Assembly: GCA_001312325.1 (NCBI GenBank) | Contig: BBDJ01000044.1 | Span: forward strand, 1-28,647 | Source of the DNA: Lysinibacillus pakistanensis | GTDB lineage: Bacteria > Bacillota > Bacilli > Bacillales_A > Planococcaceae | Length of the DNA stretch: 28,647 nucleotides | Direction: 5' to 3' | Shown here: positions 1 to 7,483 of the stretch, piece after piece | How the letters are laid out: each line of letters starts with the position of its first letter | Numbering within the stretch: the stretch's first letter is position 1 | Position numbers and translations under genes: made by a program | Notes under the pieces: generated by a model | Seen by the model: only the letters and a program-made list of their open reading frames with translations | Database searches by the model: none | What the model was told of the DNA's origin: nothing

Positions 1-2
1 TA

Positions 3-30
3 AAATCACTCATTTTTATTTGAGTGATTT
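3..30. terminator. Hairpin, possible bidirectional terminator
   Basis: A perfect 10-bp stem (AAATCACTCA / TGAGTGATTT) encloses an 8-base T-rich loop. It lies about 190 bases past the stop of the minus-strand membrane protein at 221-505. The U tracts are short on both sides, so termination is plausible but not certain. Confidence 0.5.
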
Positions 31-112
31 CATGTTGTTGTAATACTATTATGTCAATGAAATCAAGGTGATAAATTAAAAAGTATAGCCCTTTTTCAAA
101 ACGAGGGATTGA

Positions 113-182
113 TTTCCGTTCCGACTAGCTTTGCTCTGCGCGAAAGCGAAGCGTCAGCAACAAAGTGAGTGGCTTGGAACAG
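113..182. repeat. Dispersed GC-rich repeat, copy 1
   Basis: A GC-rich island in AT-rich DNA contains GCGCGAAAGCGAAGCG followed by TCAGCAACAAA. Nearly the same string occurs inverted at about 19573-19602 (TTGCTGTCGCTTCGCTTTCGC). The flank TTTCCGTTCC recurs at 6057-6066. It behaves like a short interspersed non-coding repeat. Family membership is inferred from these matches only. Confidence 0.6.
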
Positions 183-220
183 AAATAACCTTCATTTTTA
201 CATTTGTTCCCTTTTAAAAT

Positions 221-505
221 TCACTTATTGAAAACCTCTCTTTTATCCTTCAATACAGTTATTAATAAATACAGGGTAAATAAAAAAACATACAAAATTG
301 TTATAGCCAGAAAGTATGTATCTTGAATCTTAAGGTAAAAAGTATTCACAGAATTTAGTAAACCACCTATTACTAGGAATCCCCAAAAAGTCCTTTGTCG
401 TTTTGATTTATTTCTTTCACTCAAATAACTTGCTGATAGCCATATAAAGAAAGGTAGATAGCATACAATTACAAAAGTTAAAATAATCCATCCACTAACC
501 GTCAT
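221..505 (-). CDS. Small three-helix membrane protein, unknown
   Basis: The frame encodes a 94-residue hydrophobic protein with three likely membrane helices, roughly residues 5-27, 40-58 and 64-84. A short basic stretch (NKSKRQR) follows helix 1 and a charged tail follows helix 3. The start is supported by GAGGAGG at 513-519, about 7 bases upstream of the ATG. I do not recognise the family. No partner gene adjoins it. It is an intact frame and one of the few unbroken small genes here. Confidence 0.7.
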   Translation of the reverse strand: MTVSGWIILTFVIVCYLPFFIWLSASYLSERNKSKRQRTFWGFLVIGGLLNSVNTFYLKIQDTYFLAITILYVFLFTLYLLITVLKDKREVFNK

Positions 506-598
506 AGTGACACCTCCTCAAATCCTCATTACTTTATACGAATAGTCTTTTCGATAGTTTCATTTTATTATCCTAAAAAAAATGAAATAACCATTCGG

Positions 599-905
599 CT
601 ACTTCATCATTTGTTTCAATGTATTGTTTCTAACCCTAATTATTGTTGTACTGGATAGTTTCATGTGCTTACCAATTGCCCTCATGCTATTCCCATTTAA
701 AAGTCTGTTTAGTACTTCAATTTCTCTATCTCCATTTACTAACAGAATACGCTTTTGCACTTCAGCAACCTTTATTTCATACTTACAAATATTCTCCGAT
801 GAATACTTTAGCTTTTGTTGCTTTTACATTCGCAGCAGCTGATGGAAATTCTCCTCTTATTTTCGAGGCTTTCATATAACTTTGATAAACAAGGAATCTT
901 GTCAT
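599..905 (-). pseudogene. Small HTH protein, frameshifted
   Basis: Reading from ATG at 905, preceded by AGGGTGA, gives a basic N-terminal part. It stops early after the string FIGEYL. Removing one T from the TTT run near 783-787 continues the frame to TAG at 599-601 for about 101 residues. The C-terminal part contains NRLLNGNSMRAIGKHMKLSS, which reads as a helix-turn-helix like those at the ends of resolvases or in phage ArpU-type regulators. The function is unknown. The break may be a sequence error, as elsewhere in this window. Confidence 0.45.
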
Positions 906-951
906 ATTAGATTCACCCTATTTCGCGTTAACTTTCGTTTGATTCTCATGA

Positions 952-1176
952 TTAATCTTCCATAGCTTCAATCACAAATTCTCTTAAACTTAAATAATCG
1001 TTTTTATATCTGATACTAATGCATCCATTTCATCATCACTTAAATCCTCTAAGGCATTTTCTGCTACAAAAGAGTACAATTCTACACTATTGTTTCGCAA
1101 TTCAGTTACAAGCTCATCTTTCTTTTTCACTCATTCCAACAATTCCTTCCTGAATAAATTCTTTTAGATTAATCAT
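952..1176 (-). pseudogene. Small acidic helical protein, broken by two indels
   Basis: Three overlapping frames together read as one 74-residue acidic protein. It starts at ATG 1176, or at ATG 1134 which has the better ribosome site (AGGAAGG). One surplus A near 1123-1127 and one missing A near 1001-1006 account for the breaks. The recovered sequence includes SFVAENALEDLSDDEMDALV and ends REFVIEAMED. It lies 46 bases upstream of the HTH gene on the same strand and could share its transcript. The family is not recognised. Confidence 0.4.
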
Positions 1177-1269
1177 TAAAGGTGTACAAAATTGAAGTAA
1201 GATACTATTTAAAGGATTTTGCATTATGAACCTAGAAGTAAGTATCTATATGAAAGGAGGAGAAAAAAA

Positions 1270-1632
1270 ATAGTTATAGGCTTACATCACGTTCAAATAA
1301 CAATTCCAAAAGGTGAAGAAGAAAAAGGGAAACATTTTTACTGTCAAGTATTGGGACTAAAAGAAATTGAAAAGCCAGATTCGCTGAAAGGACGAGGTGG
1401 ATTTTGGTTACAAGTCGGCAATAAAGAGGTCCATATAGGTACAGAGGATGGCTTTGATAGATTAACGACAAAGGCTCATATTGCCTATCAAGTTGACAAT
1501 ATCGAACATTGGAAGAAGGTATTAGCCGAACAACATGTAGAAATTTTCGATTCAGTTCCTATTCCTCATTTTGAACGCTTTGAATTTAGAGACCCATTCG
1601 GTAATAGAGTGGAAATGATTCAAGAAATTTAA
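1270..1632 (+). CDS. VOC-fold (glyoxalase/bleomycin resistance-like) protein
   Basis: This is a small single-module vicinal-oxygen-chelate protein of about 120 residues. The fold's marks are GLHHVQITIP at the N-terminus, a central FWLQVGNKEVHIG strand pair, AHIAYQVDNIEHW, and a C-terminal FRDPFGNRVEMIQ carrying the usual metal-site Glu. The substrate cannot be inferred. The start is odd: AAAGGAGG at 1253-1260 is perfectly placed for the codon at 1270, but that codon is ATA, not ATG. A TTG at 1219 is in frame but has no well-spaced ribosome site. Either ATA is used, or the base is wrong here. Confidence 0.8.
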   Translation: MVIGLHHVQITIPKGEEEKGKHFYCQVLGLKEIEKPDSLKGRGGFWLQVGNKEVHIGTEDGFDRLTTKAHIAYQVDNIEHWKKVLAEQHVEIFDSVPIPHFERFEFRDPFGNRVEMIQEI

Positions 1633-1732
1633 AATGATCTCTTATTGTCCGAAATGTTAGTAAAGTCTCTAATGTTCTTAATCCTGTGAAAGAAACAAAT
1701 AGAATTTATCTAGCTCAACAGTAGAACAGAAT

Positions 1733-1906
1733 TTACCATCTATTCAACTGTTTTTCCTTCCTGCACAATATAAACTGCACATTTTCCTCAAAATGTGCAG
1801 TAATAGGTTGATCAATGAATTTCGTAACCACACAACTATGAGTAGCTAATTCGTCAAGTGGTGTAACGATACCTCTAAGTTCATCTCCATAATCCAAAAC
1901 GGACAT
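1733..1906 (-). CDS. Possible 57-residue protein, unknown
   Basis: ATG at 1906 follows GGGGTGGGG and opens an uninterrupted 57-codon frame beginning MSVLDYGDELRGIVTPLDE. The last 15 residues look unnatural. A one-base shift near 1780 gives a more ordinary ending (VYIVQEGKTVE), so a small indel is likely. The segment ITAHFEENV resembles TTAQYEEN read on the minus strand at about 6430-6460, suggesting two relatives of one small family. No known domain is recognised. Confidence 0.4.
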   Translation of the reverse strand: MSVLDYGDELRGIVTPLDELATHSCVVTKFIDQPITAHFEENVQFILCRKEKQLNRW

Positions 1907-1925
1907 CTAAACCCCACCCCTGAAT

Positions 1926-2096
1926 ATGACAACAATGGATATGGATGTTGGGCTCATTAGTATATTACCTATTATTTCACTATTAATTTACCTTGTTCCT
2001 GTTATATTTGTAAATTAGTTTATGATTAAATCTATTAGCTTACAGAAGGAACGTAACAAGATCCTAAGACATATATCTGACAAGTTAAATAAATGA
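1926..2096 (+). pseudogene. Small one-helix membrane protein with in-frame TAG
   Basis: The frame runs 57 codons from ATG 1926 to TGA 2096: one membrane helix (LISILPIISLLIYLVPVIFV) and a basic cytoplasmic tail (QKERNKILRHISDKLNK). This arrangement is common among small Bacillales membrane proteins. A TAG at about codon 32 interrupts it just after the helix, where a Trp (often in a WF pair) is usual. I see no ribosome site. Either a base error or a dead gene would explain this. Confidence 0.4.
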
Positions 2097-2105
2097 TGTA
2101 TTTAG

Positions 2106-2127
2106 ATAGGAAATCCCATCTTTTTTT
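2106..2127 (+). terminator. Weak terminator-like hairpin with T7
   Basis: GATAGG-AAAT-CCCATC forms a short stem with one mismatch, followed directly by seven T. It sits about 10 bases after the stop of the broken small membrane protein gene. Confidence 0.4.
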
Positions 2128-2360
2128 ACTGCTCGTATTATTGTATTTAATTTAATGCTATATCGCCCTTTAACTGTTTATGTAGCTGTAATCTTCCTTC
2201 TTTCGTATAGTTGCAAGATTTAGTCCTCCTCATACGGAAAGAGTCATTGAGTCCTAGACTTAATCATTGCCATTTTACGATTGGTGGCATGGAAATATGC
2301 TTAGAAATATTTATAATCTTCCCTCCCTGGTCATACTGAAGGTAAATTGTAATAAGGAGA

Positions 2361-2476
2361 ATGGGAAAGATCGATAAAATCAAATTTGCTGAAGCCGTTG
2401 CAAAAACGTCAGAAAATATGGTTTTCCCACTTCTGAAAAACCAAAGAAAAAGAAGAGAGCCAAGTCTACAAAATAG
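2361..2476 (+). CDS. Short lysine-rich protein, one base missing
   Basis: ATG 2361 follows AAGGAGA. The frame begins MGKIDKIKFAEAVAKTSENM and then leaves its natural path. Adding one base in the TTTTCCC stretch near 2422-2428 gives a 38-residue protein ending TSEKPKKKKRAKSTK at TAG 2474-2476. A terminator begins inside its last codons, which supports a real short transcript. The basic tail suggests nucleic-acid binding or a spore-associated small protein, but I do not recognise the family. Confidence 0.45.
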
Positions 2477-2496
2477 TAGATTGGCTCTTCTTTTGG
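2451..2496 (+). terminator. Intrinsic terminator after the lysine-rich gene
   Basis: AGAGAGCCAAGTCTAC pairs with GTAGATTGGCTCT across a short A-rich loop, with one bulged G, and is followed by TCTTTT. The stem overlaps the end of the lysine-rich reading frame. Confidence 0.7.
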
Positions 2497-2623
2497 TTCG
2501 ATACTAGTTGATTCTCCATGGATTATTTTACAATTAACTATAAATTGATCATACAAATTCACTTATAGTTAGAGAGACAAAAAAAAGTTTTAGGTTTTGC
2601 TATATTCAAAAGTCTTGACAGAG

Positions 2624-2830
2624 TTATTTATCAGCTTTTCGATCTATTTTATCTAATAGCTCTCTTAAATCACTAAAACATATATTATTATCTTCAATAC
2701 CGTATTTTGACTTTAGATATTTCCCAACTAGCGAGTCATTAATACCCTTTTTTACACCTACTTTAATAATCAAATAAAATAAATACATCAAGACAATAAA
2801 AACTAAGAGTTCATAACCATTAAAATCCAT
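2624..2830 (-). CDS. Small membrane-anchored protein (DUF6019-like)
   Basis: A 68-residue protein has one N-terminal membrane helix (about residues 8-26) and a cytoplasmic tail with KKGINDSLVGKYLKSKYG. The helix followed by a KxGIxxSxxGKYL tail resembles the small DUF6019-type proteins of Bacillales, from memory and not verified. The ribosome site GGAGG lies in 2838-2844 upstream of ATG 2830. It is 90 bases downstream of the end of the lipoprotein gene on the same strand and may be co-transcribed. The role is unknown. Confidence 0.6.
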   Translation of the reverse strand: MDFNGYELLVFIVLMYLFYLIIKVGVKKGINDSLVGKYLKSKYGIEDNNICFSDLRELLDKIDRKADK

Positions 2831-2919
2831 TAGAAAACCTCCTTTATAGCATTATATATAACCTTTCATAATATAAAAAAATTTCTATAATGAAAATTAA
2901 CAATCTTTATTATAAAGTA

Positions 2920-4523
2920 TTAGCTTCCATTGACTTGTTCAAGTATCAGTAGATATTTATAGAAAGTCTGGCTAGAAAATGATTCTTCTAGTTCAAGTTC
3001 ATAATTGTCTATTTTCTTTGAAAGAAACTTTTTTTGTAATTTACTATTATCCCACTTTACTTCAGAAAAGAGGATATATTGTAAGTCTTCATCATTTTCT
3101 AAGTATTGAAGTATTTTTTTTATATCATAGTCTTTTAAATTGATTTTTTTGAGACGTTTTTATTAAGTTATTTTCAATAATATCACTAAAAAGGCGGATT
3201 GTTTCCTTGAATTCTTCACTACTATCTTCTTCTAAAAGAAGTGGAACTTGTTTTTCCAACAAATTCGCTATCTTTTTTTTCCTGTTTAGAGCTAAAAAGT
3301 TTGTTTAGTTTACTCAAATAGAAAATTTGTATTGGGGATGATGTATTGTTCTTTTCTATATAATTTCTGACATCTGCAGAAAATTCATCTAATACATCAT
3401 TATTACTTGTTTCGTTTTCTAATGTTTGAGCTAACATATATAATTCAAATGGAGAATTTTGTTCTAAGTCATCATTTAATCTATCTTTTGTGTAATATAA
3501 AATGTTTTTATTGTTTTCATTTTTCTGATTTAAAATTTTATTAATTGAAGAAAAGTAGAAATTAGAAATGATACTAGTTTCCTCTGGCAATATATAAGTA
3601 AATCCTCCAGTAGTGGTCGGTTTATTTAATAATTTAATAGTATCATTAGTATTTGAAGTGTTATTCATACTAGATAACATATAAACAGCAAAATGAGTAC
3701 TCAGTATATCTGAGTCAGTATTGGGAACTAACCCCACCCCCATCCTCATTTTTGTATTTGCTAAGAGTTTGAACTATTTGTTTAGCTTTTAATTCAAGAT
3801 TAGTTAATTGATATAAATCAAAATAAAGATTGAGTTCAATCATATCAGGATTAGATGAAATGACTTTACTATTTGCCAAATCGTTCAAGCTATTTAATAT
3901 GTCTTTAGTGTCGAAATTAAGAATTGAATATATTTTATATAAAGCTAGGTGTTCATATAGTTCGACAGGAGTAAAATTGTACTTTAAATTATTGATGATT
4001 TCTACGGGTACAACTTCATTGAAATAATCAAATATATGTATTGCTTGATAAATTAATCCAATGTCTGTGTAATCGGATTGATATTCAGAAAAAAACTTGT
4101 CCTTTATCATTAATTAACTGGTTTAATAAATCCAATATTTTATCTTTATCACTCTTGCTAACTTCTAATTTTAATAGCTGAAATAAACTAACTGTATAAA
4201 ATAATTTATCATTCAGTTGCCTATCTTTTATATTTAATTCTTGAATAGACAATTCTAAAAAAATTGGTTAACTTAGGCTTGTTTTTGTTAACTAGATTTT
4301 CATCAAGCATTTTCAGAGTTGAAAGTGTATGATATGTAGCGTATAAATTGCCCTTTTCAATATTAGAAATTTCAAGATTATAACCATCTTTCGTTGAATA
4401 AATATTCTCTACTAAGTGATATTTTTTAATATTATCTGTTAGATTAATATCTAACGTTCGTGGTCCATTAGAACAACCTATAATTAATAATGGAATTAGT
4501 ATAAGAAAAGCGATACGCCTCAT
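2920..4523 (-). CDS. Large lipoprotein of unknown function, five +1 interruptions
   Basis: ATG 4523 follows AGGTGA and opens with a lipoprotein signal (MRRIAFLILIPLLIIGC, Cys about 17), so the product should be lipid-anchored outside the membrane. The frame is interrupted five times, each by one surplus base: A7 at 4257-4263, A7 at 4089-4095, the G/C runs near 3732-3741, T8 at 3273-3280 and T7 at 3144-3150. Shortening each gives 532 residues ending LEQVNGS. The mature part is strongly helical and acidic with repeated Leu-rich helices, suggesting an alpha-solenoid, but I cannot name a family. It follows the secreted-protein gene and probably belongs with it. Confidence 0.65.
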
Positions 4524-4551
4524 ATTCTATTCACCTCATAGGATTAATTTT

Positions 4552-4580
4552 AGAAAAAAAAGAGCCTTTTGGGCTCTTCG
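4552..4580 (-). terminator. Intrinsic terminator between secreted protein and lipoprotein genes
   Basis: On the minus strand AAGAGCC-loop-GGCTCTT is followed by about nine T. It lies only 28 bases upstream of the lipoprotein ATG, leaving little room for a separate promoter. Partial read-through from the upstream gene is the simplest way to express the lipoprotein. Confidence 0.8.
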
Positions 4581-4602
4581 CGATTTTAGAGTAATTAGTT
4601 CC

Positions 4603-4638
4603 TTTTAAGTCTTGATGAAAATGTATCAAAACTTAAAA
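4603..4638. other. Long AT-rich inverted repeat
   Basis: TTTTAAGTCTTGAT pairs with ATCAAAACTTAAAA (14 positions, one mismatch) around an 8-base loop. It sits between the secreted-protein stop and the terminator and has no U tail on the minus strand. It could stabilise the 3' end of the upstream message. Confidence 0.5.
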
Positions 4639-4700
4639 AGAAGGTGAGCTAAATAGTATAAAATTAATCGTCAACAGGCTGAAAAGTCTTTCTATCCTTT

Positions 4701-5407
4701 TTATCCGCCAATGGATGCAGATGGTAGTGCAGTATACGAATGACCATTAATTCTAACTTCTACAACAGCAGATGATTCTACTTTAGTAGTATGTGTATAT
4801 CCTAGAAAACTAGTAGATTTTTGGAATGTACCTGGCTTACTATACGTTGCTTGGAACGTTTTTGTGTTTTTTTTCTTCTTTATGTTTTATAGTTGCAGAT
4901 TTTGTGTTACTAGAAATAGTGAAACCTGCTGGCCAGCTAATACTTGCTGCTGAACCATGTGTTGTTAATGTTGTTGATACCTGTATAAAGGACGGAGTTC
5001 CACTCCCCAACCAGGAACCTCCACTATATCCAGTGTAATCAACAAAATCTAAATTAGAACCCAAATTAGCTGTTATTCTCGTGCCACCCATAGCATCTCC
5101 ATCGCTTGCAGTACCCGTATCCTGGAAAGTGATAGGTAGAGAAGCTAATAGGCTTACATCGCTAGCAAAATATAGGTCATTAATAGAATTAATTAGGTTT
5201 TGCTCTTCTTCATTAGGATTACCCGCGATTGTATATGTACCATCTTCGTTTACATTTACGCGTACATTTCCACTCTCACTAAGCTTGTCCAATAAAATAT
5301 TTACCTGATTGCCAGAAGCAGCTGAGGCTTCTGAAGTTGGTACTCCTAATGAAAATCCTAAGATACCTACAGATAGCAAACCTATACTAGACATTTTTTT
5401 TCCACAT
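4701..5407 (-). CDS. Secreted beta-rich protein, unknown, two +1 interruptions
   Basis: ATG 5407 follows GGGAGG at 5417-5422. With the T8 run at 5394-5401 shortened by one, it starts MWKKMSSIGLLSVGILGFSLG and has a Sec signal peptide ending near SEASA-A. A second surplus base in T8 at 4867-4874 is needed to reach TAA 4701-4703, giving 234 residues. The mature part is rich in Gly, Ser, Thr and aromatics (VDYTGYSGGSWLGSG, SISWPAGFTIS) with no Cys, as in secreted beta-sandwich proteins. No known domain is recognised. Its strong promoter suggests high expression. It is followed by the lipoprotein gene. Confidence 0.7.
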
Positions 5408-5441
5408 ATTGAAATACCTCCCTGTTAATTGATTCCATTTT

Positions 5442-5470
5442 ATATTATAATAGCCAATGTTTTATGTCAA
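5442..5470 (-). promoter_or_regulatory. Sigma-A-type promoter of the secreted-protein gene
   Basis: On the minus strand a perfect -35 TTGACA (5465-5470) is 17 bases from TAATAT (5442-5447). An overlapping TATAAT would have a 15-base spacer. The ribosome site of the secreted-protein gene follows about 20 bases downstream. Confidence 0.75.
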
Positions 5471-5559
5471 CCAAATTTTTTTAGTATTCTAAATAATAAG
5501 AAATCAATTCCTTTTCTAAACGAAATCATAGAAATAAATGGATGGCAAAATACGCTTCT

Positions 5560-6043
5560 CTACATATGCTTCTGAAAACTTTCTAGTCGATTCACTGTAG
5601 GAGCTTCGGTTAAACCACTCACTTGACTGTTCTTATTCCATTCATCAATTATTTCATTTTGGCTGCTTGTCACTTCAATCATGTAAGGTTCGTAAATGTT
5701 AAATATCATCTGAGGTTCATAATCCCTGTATATACTTTTGAGAAACGAAAGAAGGATTTCCCTTGAAAGGAAGGTTATTTGGCGCCAAATCGAACGTATG
5801 GCTTTTAAAAGAAAGATAATTAAACCTAGAAGCAGTTTTATCTGTTTTAATTTTTGAACAGAAAATTTCGTTTAATACCATTATCGGTATTTCTTTGGTT
5901 GTAATCGGTACGGTTTTTCTAAATAAATAACTCTTACAAGATTTATAGAAGAGTAATAATAATGTTTTTAATGTCATAAGTACTTTTTTTTCATTTAGTA
6001 AATTGACTTTGCACCAAAATCTGTACTTGACAGCACATTCCAC
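5560..6043 (-). CDS. Unrecognised protein, one +1 interruption
   Basis: A frame from about 6043 runs to the string KYIQ and then stops. Removing one G of the GGG near 5724-5726 continues it to TAG 5560-5562, about 160 residues in all. The real start is unclear, since the candidate ATGs lack a ribosome site. The N-terminal part is hydrophobic (MTLKTLLLLFYKSC). The C-terminal part (IFNIYEPYMIEVTSSQNEII) reads like genuine protein. The 5' end abuts a decayed dispersed repeat. No function can be proposed. Confidence 0.4.
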
Positions 6044-6598
6044 TACAGGCGGACGCTTTCCGTTCCATGTGCTACTTCGTTTTTTTTAATCAATCAAGTA
6101 CATGTTTTGGTGATGACCAAGTAAATTCACTGAACATTTTCTTTCGAATGACCAATATCAATTTAATTAATTCTTAATTGCACCTAATCATCAGAATTTT
6201 TAGCAATTCTCGATTACTTCTAACTCCCATTCATTAATAGCCTGATTCATTAACTCGTTAGTAAATAGAAATTCTCCATTTTCTGCACAATAAAGAACGT
6301 CCATTTTTATTGTATACAGTATTTTTCACCTTTTAAGAAAACCCTATCTTCTGCTTTAAAATTTTCTTTCAGAACTATGGTAAATTATTTTACAATCCAT
6401 TTTCGTCATCTTTCCTTCTACGCATTTTCCTCATATTGTGCAGTTGTAGCTTTGTAAGAAAGATTGTTCATCTATGATAAAGCCTAGAGATGATTTTATA
6501 TTAGATGCTTATGTTAAAATAGATTTAAAGATTGTGAAGAAATCTACAGTAGTTTAGTTAAACAAGACATGTAAAAAAAGATAGAAAATTAAAGGAGC
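6044..6598. other. Gene-poor stretch with a repeat and minus-strand remnants
   Basis: Apart from the decayed repeat at its left edge, I see only short minus-strand frames. One of 34 codons (6202-6303) begins MDVLYCAENGEFLFTNELMN without a good ribosome site. Another near 6425-6475 includes TTAQYEEN, similar to the small protein at 1733-1906. Several frame changes would be needed to join them, so I do not call a gene. Confidence 0.4.
6045..6085. repeat. Decayed dispersed repeat, copy 2
   Basis: CTACAGGCGGACGCTTTCCG stands out from the AT-rich surroundings and resembles a short interspersed element common in Lysinibacillus and Bacillus genomes (from memory). It shares TTTCCGTTCC with the copy at 113-122. 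Confidence 0.45.
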
Positions 6599-6943
6599 GT
6601 GGTTCAAATTATAACTCCATTATCCGCAGTGCTTATAATTTTTTTTATAATGGCTTTTGTTCTTACTTTTAAACGTTCTTGGTCACTTAATTTTGTGATA
6701 TGGGGCATGTACTTAGCGATATTTTTTTACGCCTATATTCACTCTTGCTGGTTCAATGATTTATGCAGACATAACAAAAGACGGATTTGCAGGAATAGGA
6801 TTTTTGACTTTATTCGTGCCCTTGAAATAATTGAAATCCTTATATTTATTGTTGGCTGTATAGTAAGTAAAAAAAGAAGCAAAGTGAAAATTCATCTAAT
6901 GTTCCGATATAAATTGAATTACTTAATTAAACGGTCGATTTAG
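6599..6943 (+). CDS. Small three-helix membrane protein, two compensating indels
   Basis: The frame is open end to end, but residues about 45-80 are read out of phase. Removing one T from the T7 at about 6721-6727 and adding one C near 6820 restores a third hydrophobic segment (TPIFTLAGSMIYADITKDGF and onward) of a 115-residue three-helix protein with a basic tail. The ribosome site AAAGGAG (6591-6597) is too close to GTG 6599 and better placed for ATT 6608, so the start is uncertain. The family is not recognised. Confidence 0.5.
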   Translation: MVQIITPLSAVLIIFFIMAFVLTFKRSWSLNFVIWGMYLAIFFYAYIHSCWFNDLCRHNKRRICRNRIFDFIRALEIIEILIFIVGCIVSKKRSKVKIHLMFRYKLNYLIKRSI

Positions 6944-6961
6944 TTGAATAAGGCTCACTTA

Positions 6962-6995
6962 ATTGATCAAACTTCTTTTTAATCAATCTTTTTTT
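6962..6995 (+). terminator. Weak terminator with T7
   Basis: ATTGAT pairs with ATCAAT across a 14-base loop, followed by C and seven T, just past the small membrane protein gene. Confidence 0.4.
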
Positions 6996-7369
6996 AAAAT
7001 GGAGTTTTTCCATTTATTTATCATCCTCGTTGAATATTTTCTTTCAACTACGCACTTTTCTTGAAATGTTGAGTTATTTCTTCTTCAACCCACTGCCCCA
7101 ACATAATCAGTATCTTTATATATTTAATCTCGCTGCCTCACTAATAATCAAACCCATGCCATCACATTTTTCGCATTTTTTTAAACCCTAACTTGAATAA
7201 AGTTAATCATATTGTGAAGCATTTATCTCGCCTCTCATTTTCCAACTAACCACTTTCCATAAATTAGGTATTTTGGTTATTTTCCAGGTAATTATAGTCA
7301 AGTTTTATTCTATATTTCCACATACTAAAACCTATCTTTTTCCTAAGAGTTAAAGGAGGAAGCTTTCAC

Positions 7370-7432
7370 ATAATTGATGCTATTGATTTTTTCCTACATA
7401 AAATAGGCATACAAATGCTTCCAGCAGAATAG
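7370..7432 (+). other. Possible 20-residue peptide with ATA start
   Basis: AAAGGAGG lies 10 bases upstream of an ATA codon that opens the frame IIDAIDFFLHKIGIQMLPAE followed by TAG. If initiated with Met, the peptide would be a short amphipathic helix. It may be a leader, a remnant, or chance. The perfect ribosome site without an ATG/GTG/TTG repeats what is seen at 1253-1272. Confidence 0.3.
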
Positions 7433-7483
7433 AAACCTATATAGAGGTCATTTTTGACGAAAATTAAAGTGGGGTGTGAAAGG

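Larger units (their letters stand above)
6944..7483. other. Gene-poor stretch with one strong ribosome site
   Basis: About 540 bases of AT-rich DNA have no convincing gene. The one notable element is AAAGGAGG at 7352-7359. It is spaced 10 bases from an ATA codon that opens a 21-codon frame (7370-7432), treated as a separate feature. No clear promoter or operator is visible. Confidence 0.5.

Noticed and set aside
624..879. Two overlapping plus-strand frames rich in Phe, Cys and Ser
   Set aside because: They have no ribosome site and have the composition expected of an antisense shadow. The minus strand reads an HTH protein here.
2148..2290. Minus-strand frame reading MRRTKSCNYTKEGRLQLHKQ
   Set aside because: It has only about 28 codons from the ATG, no ribosome site and no recognised family. 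A stop lies shortly upstream.
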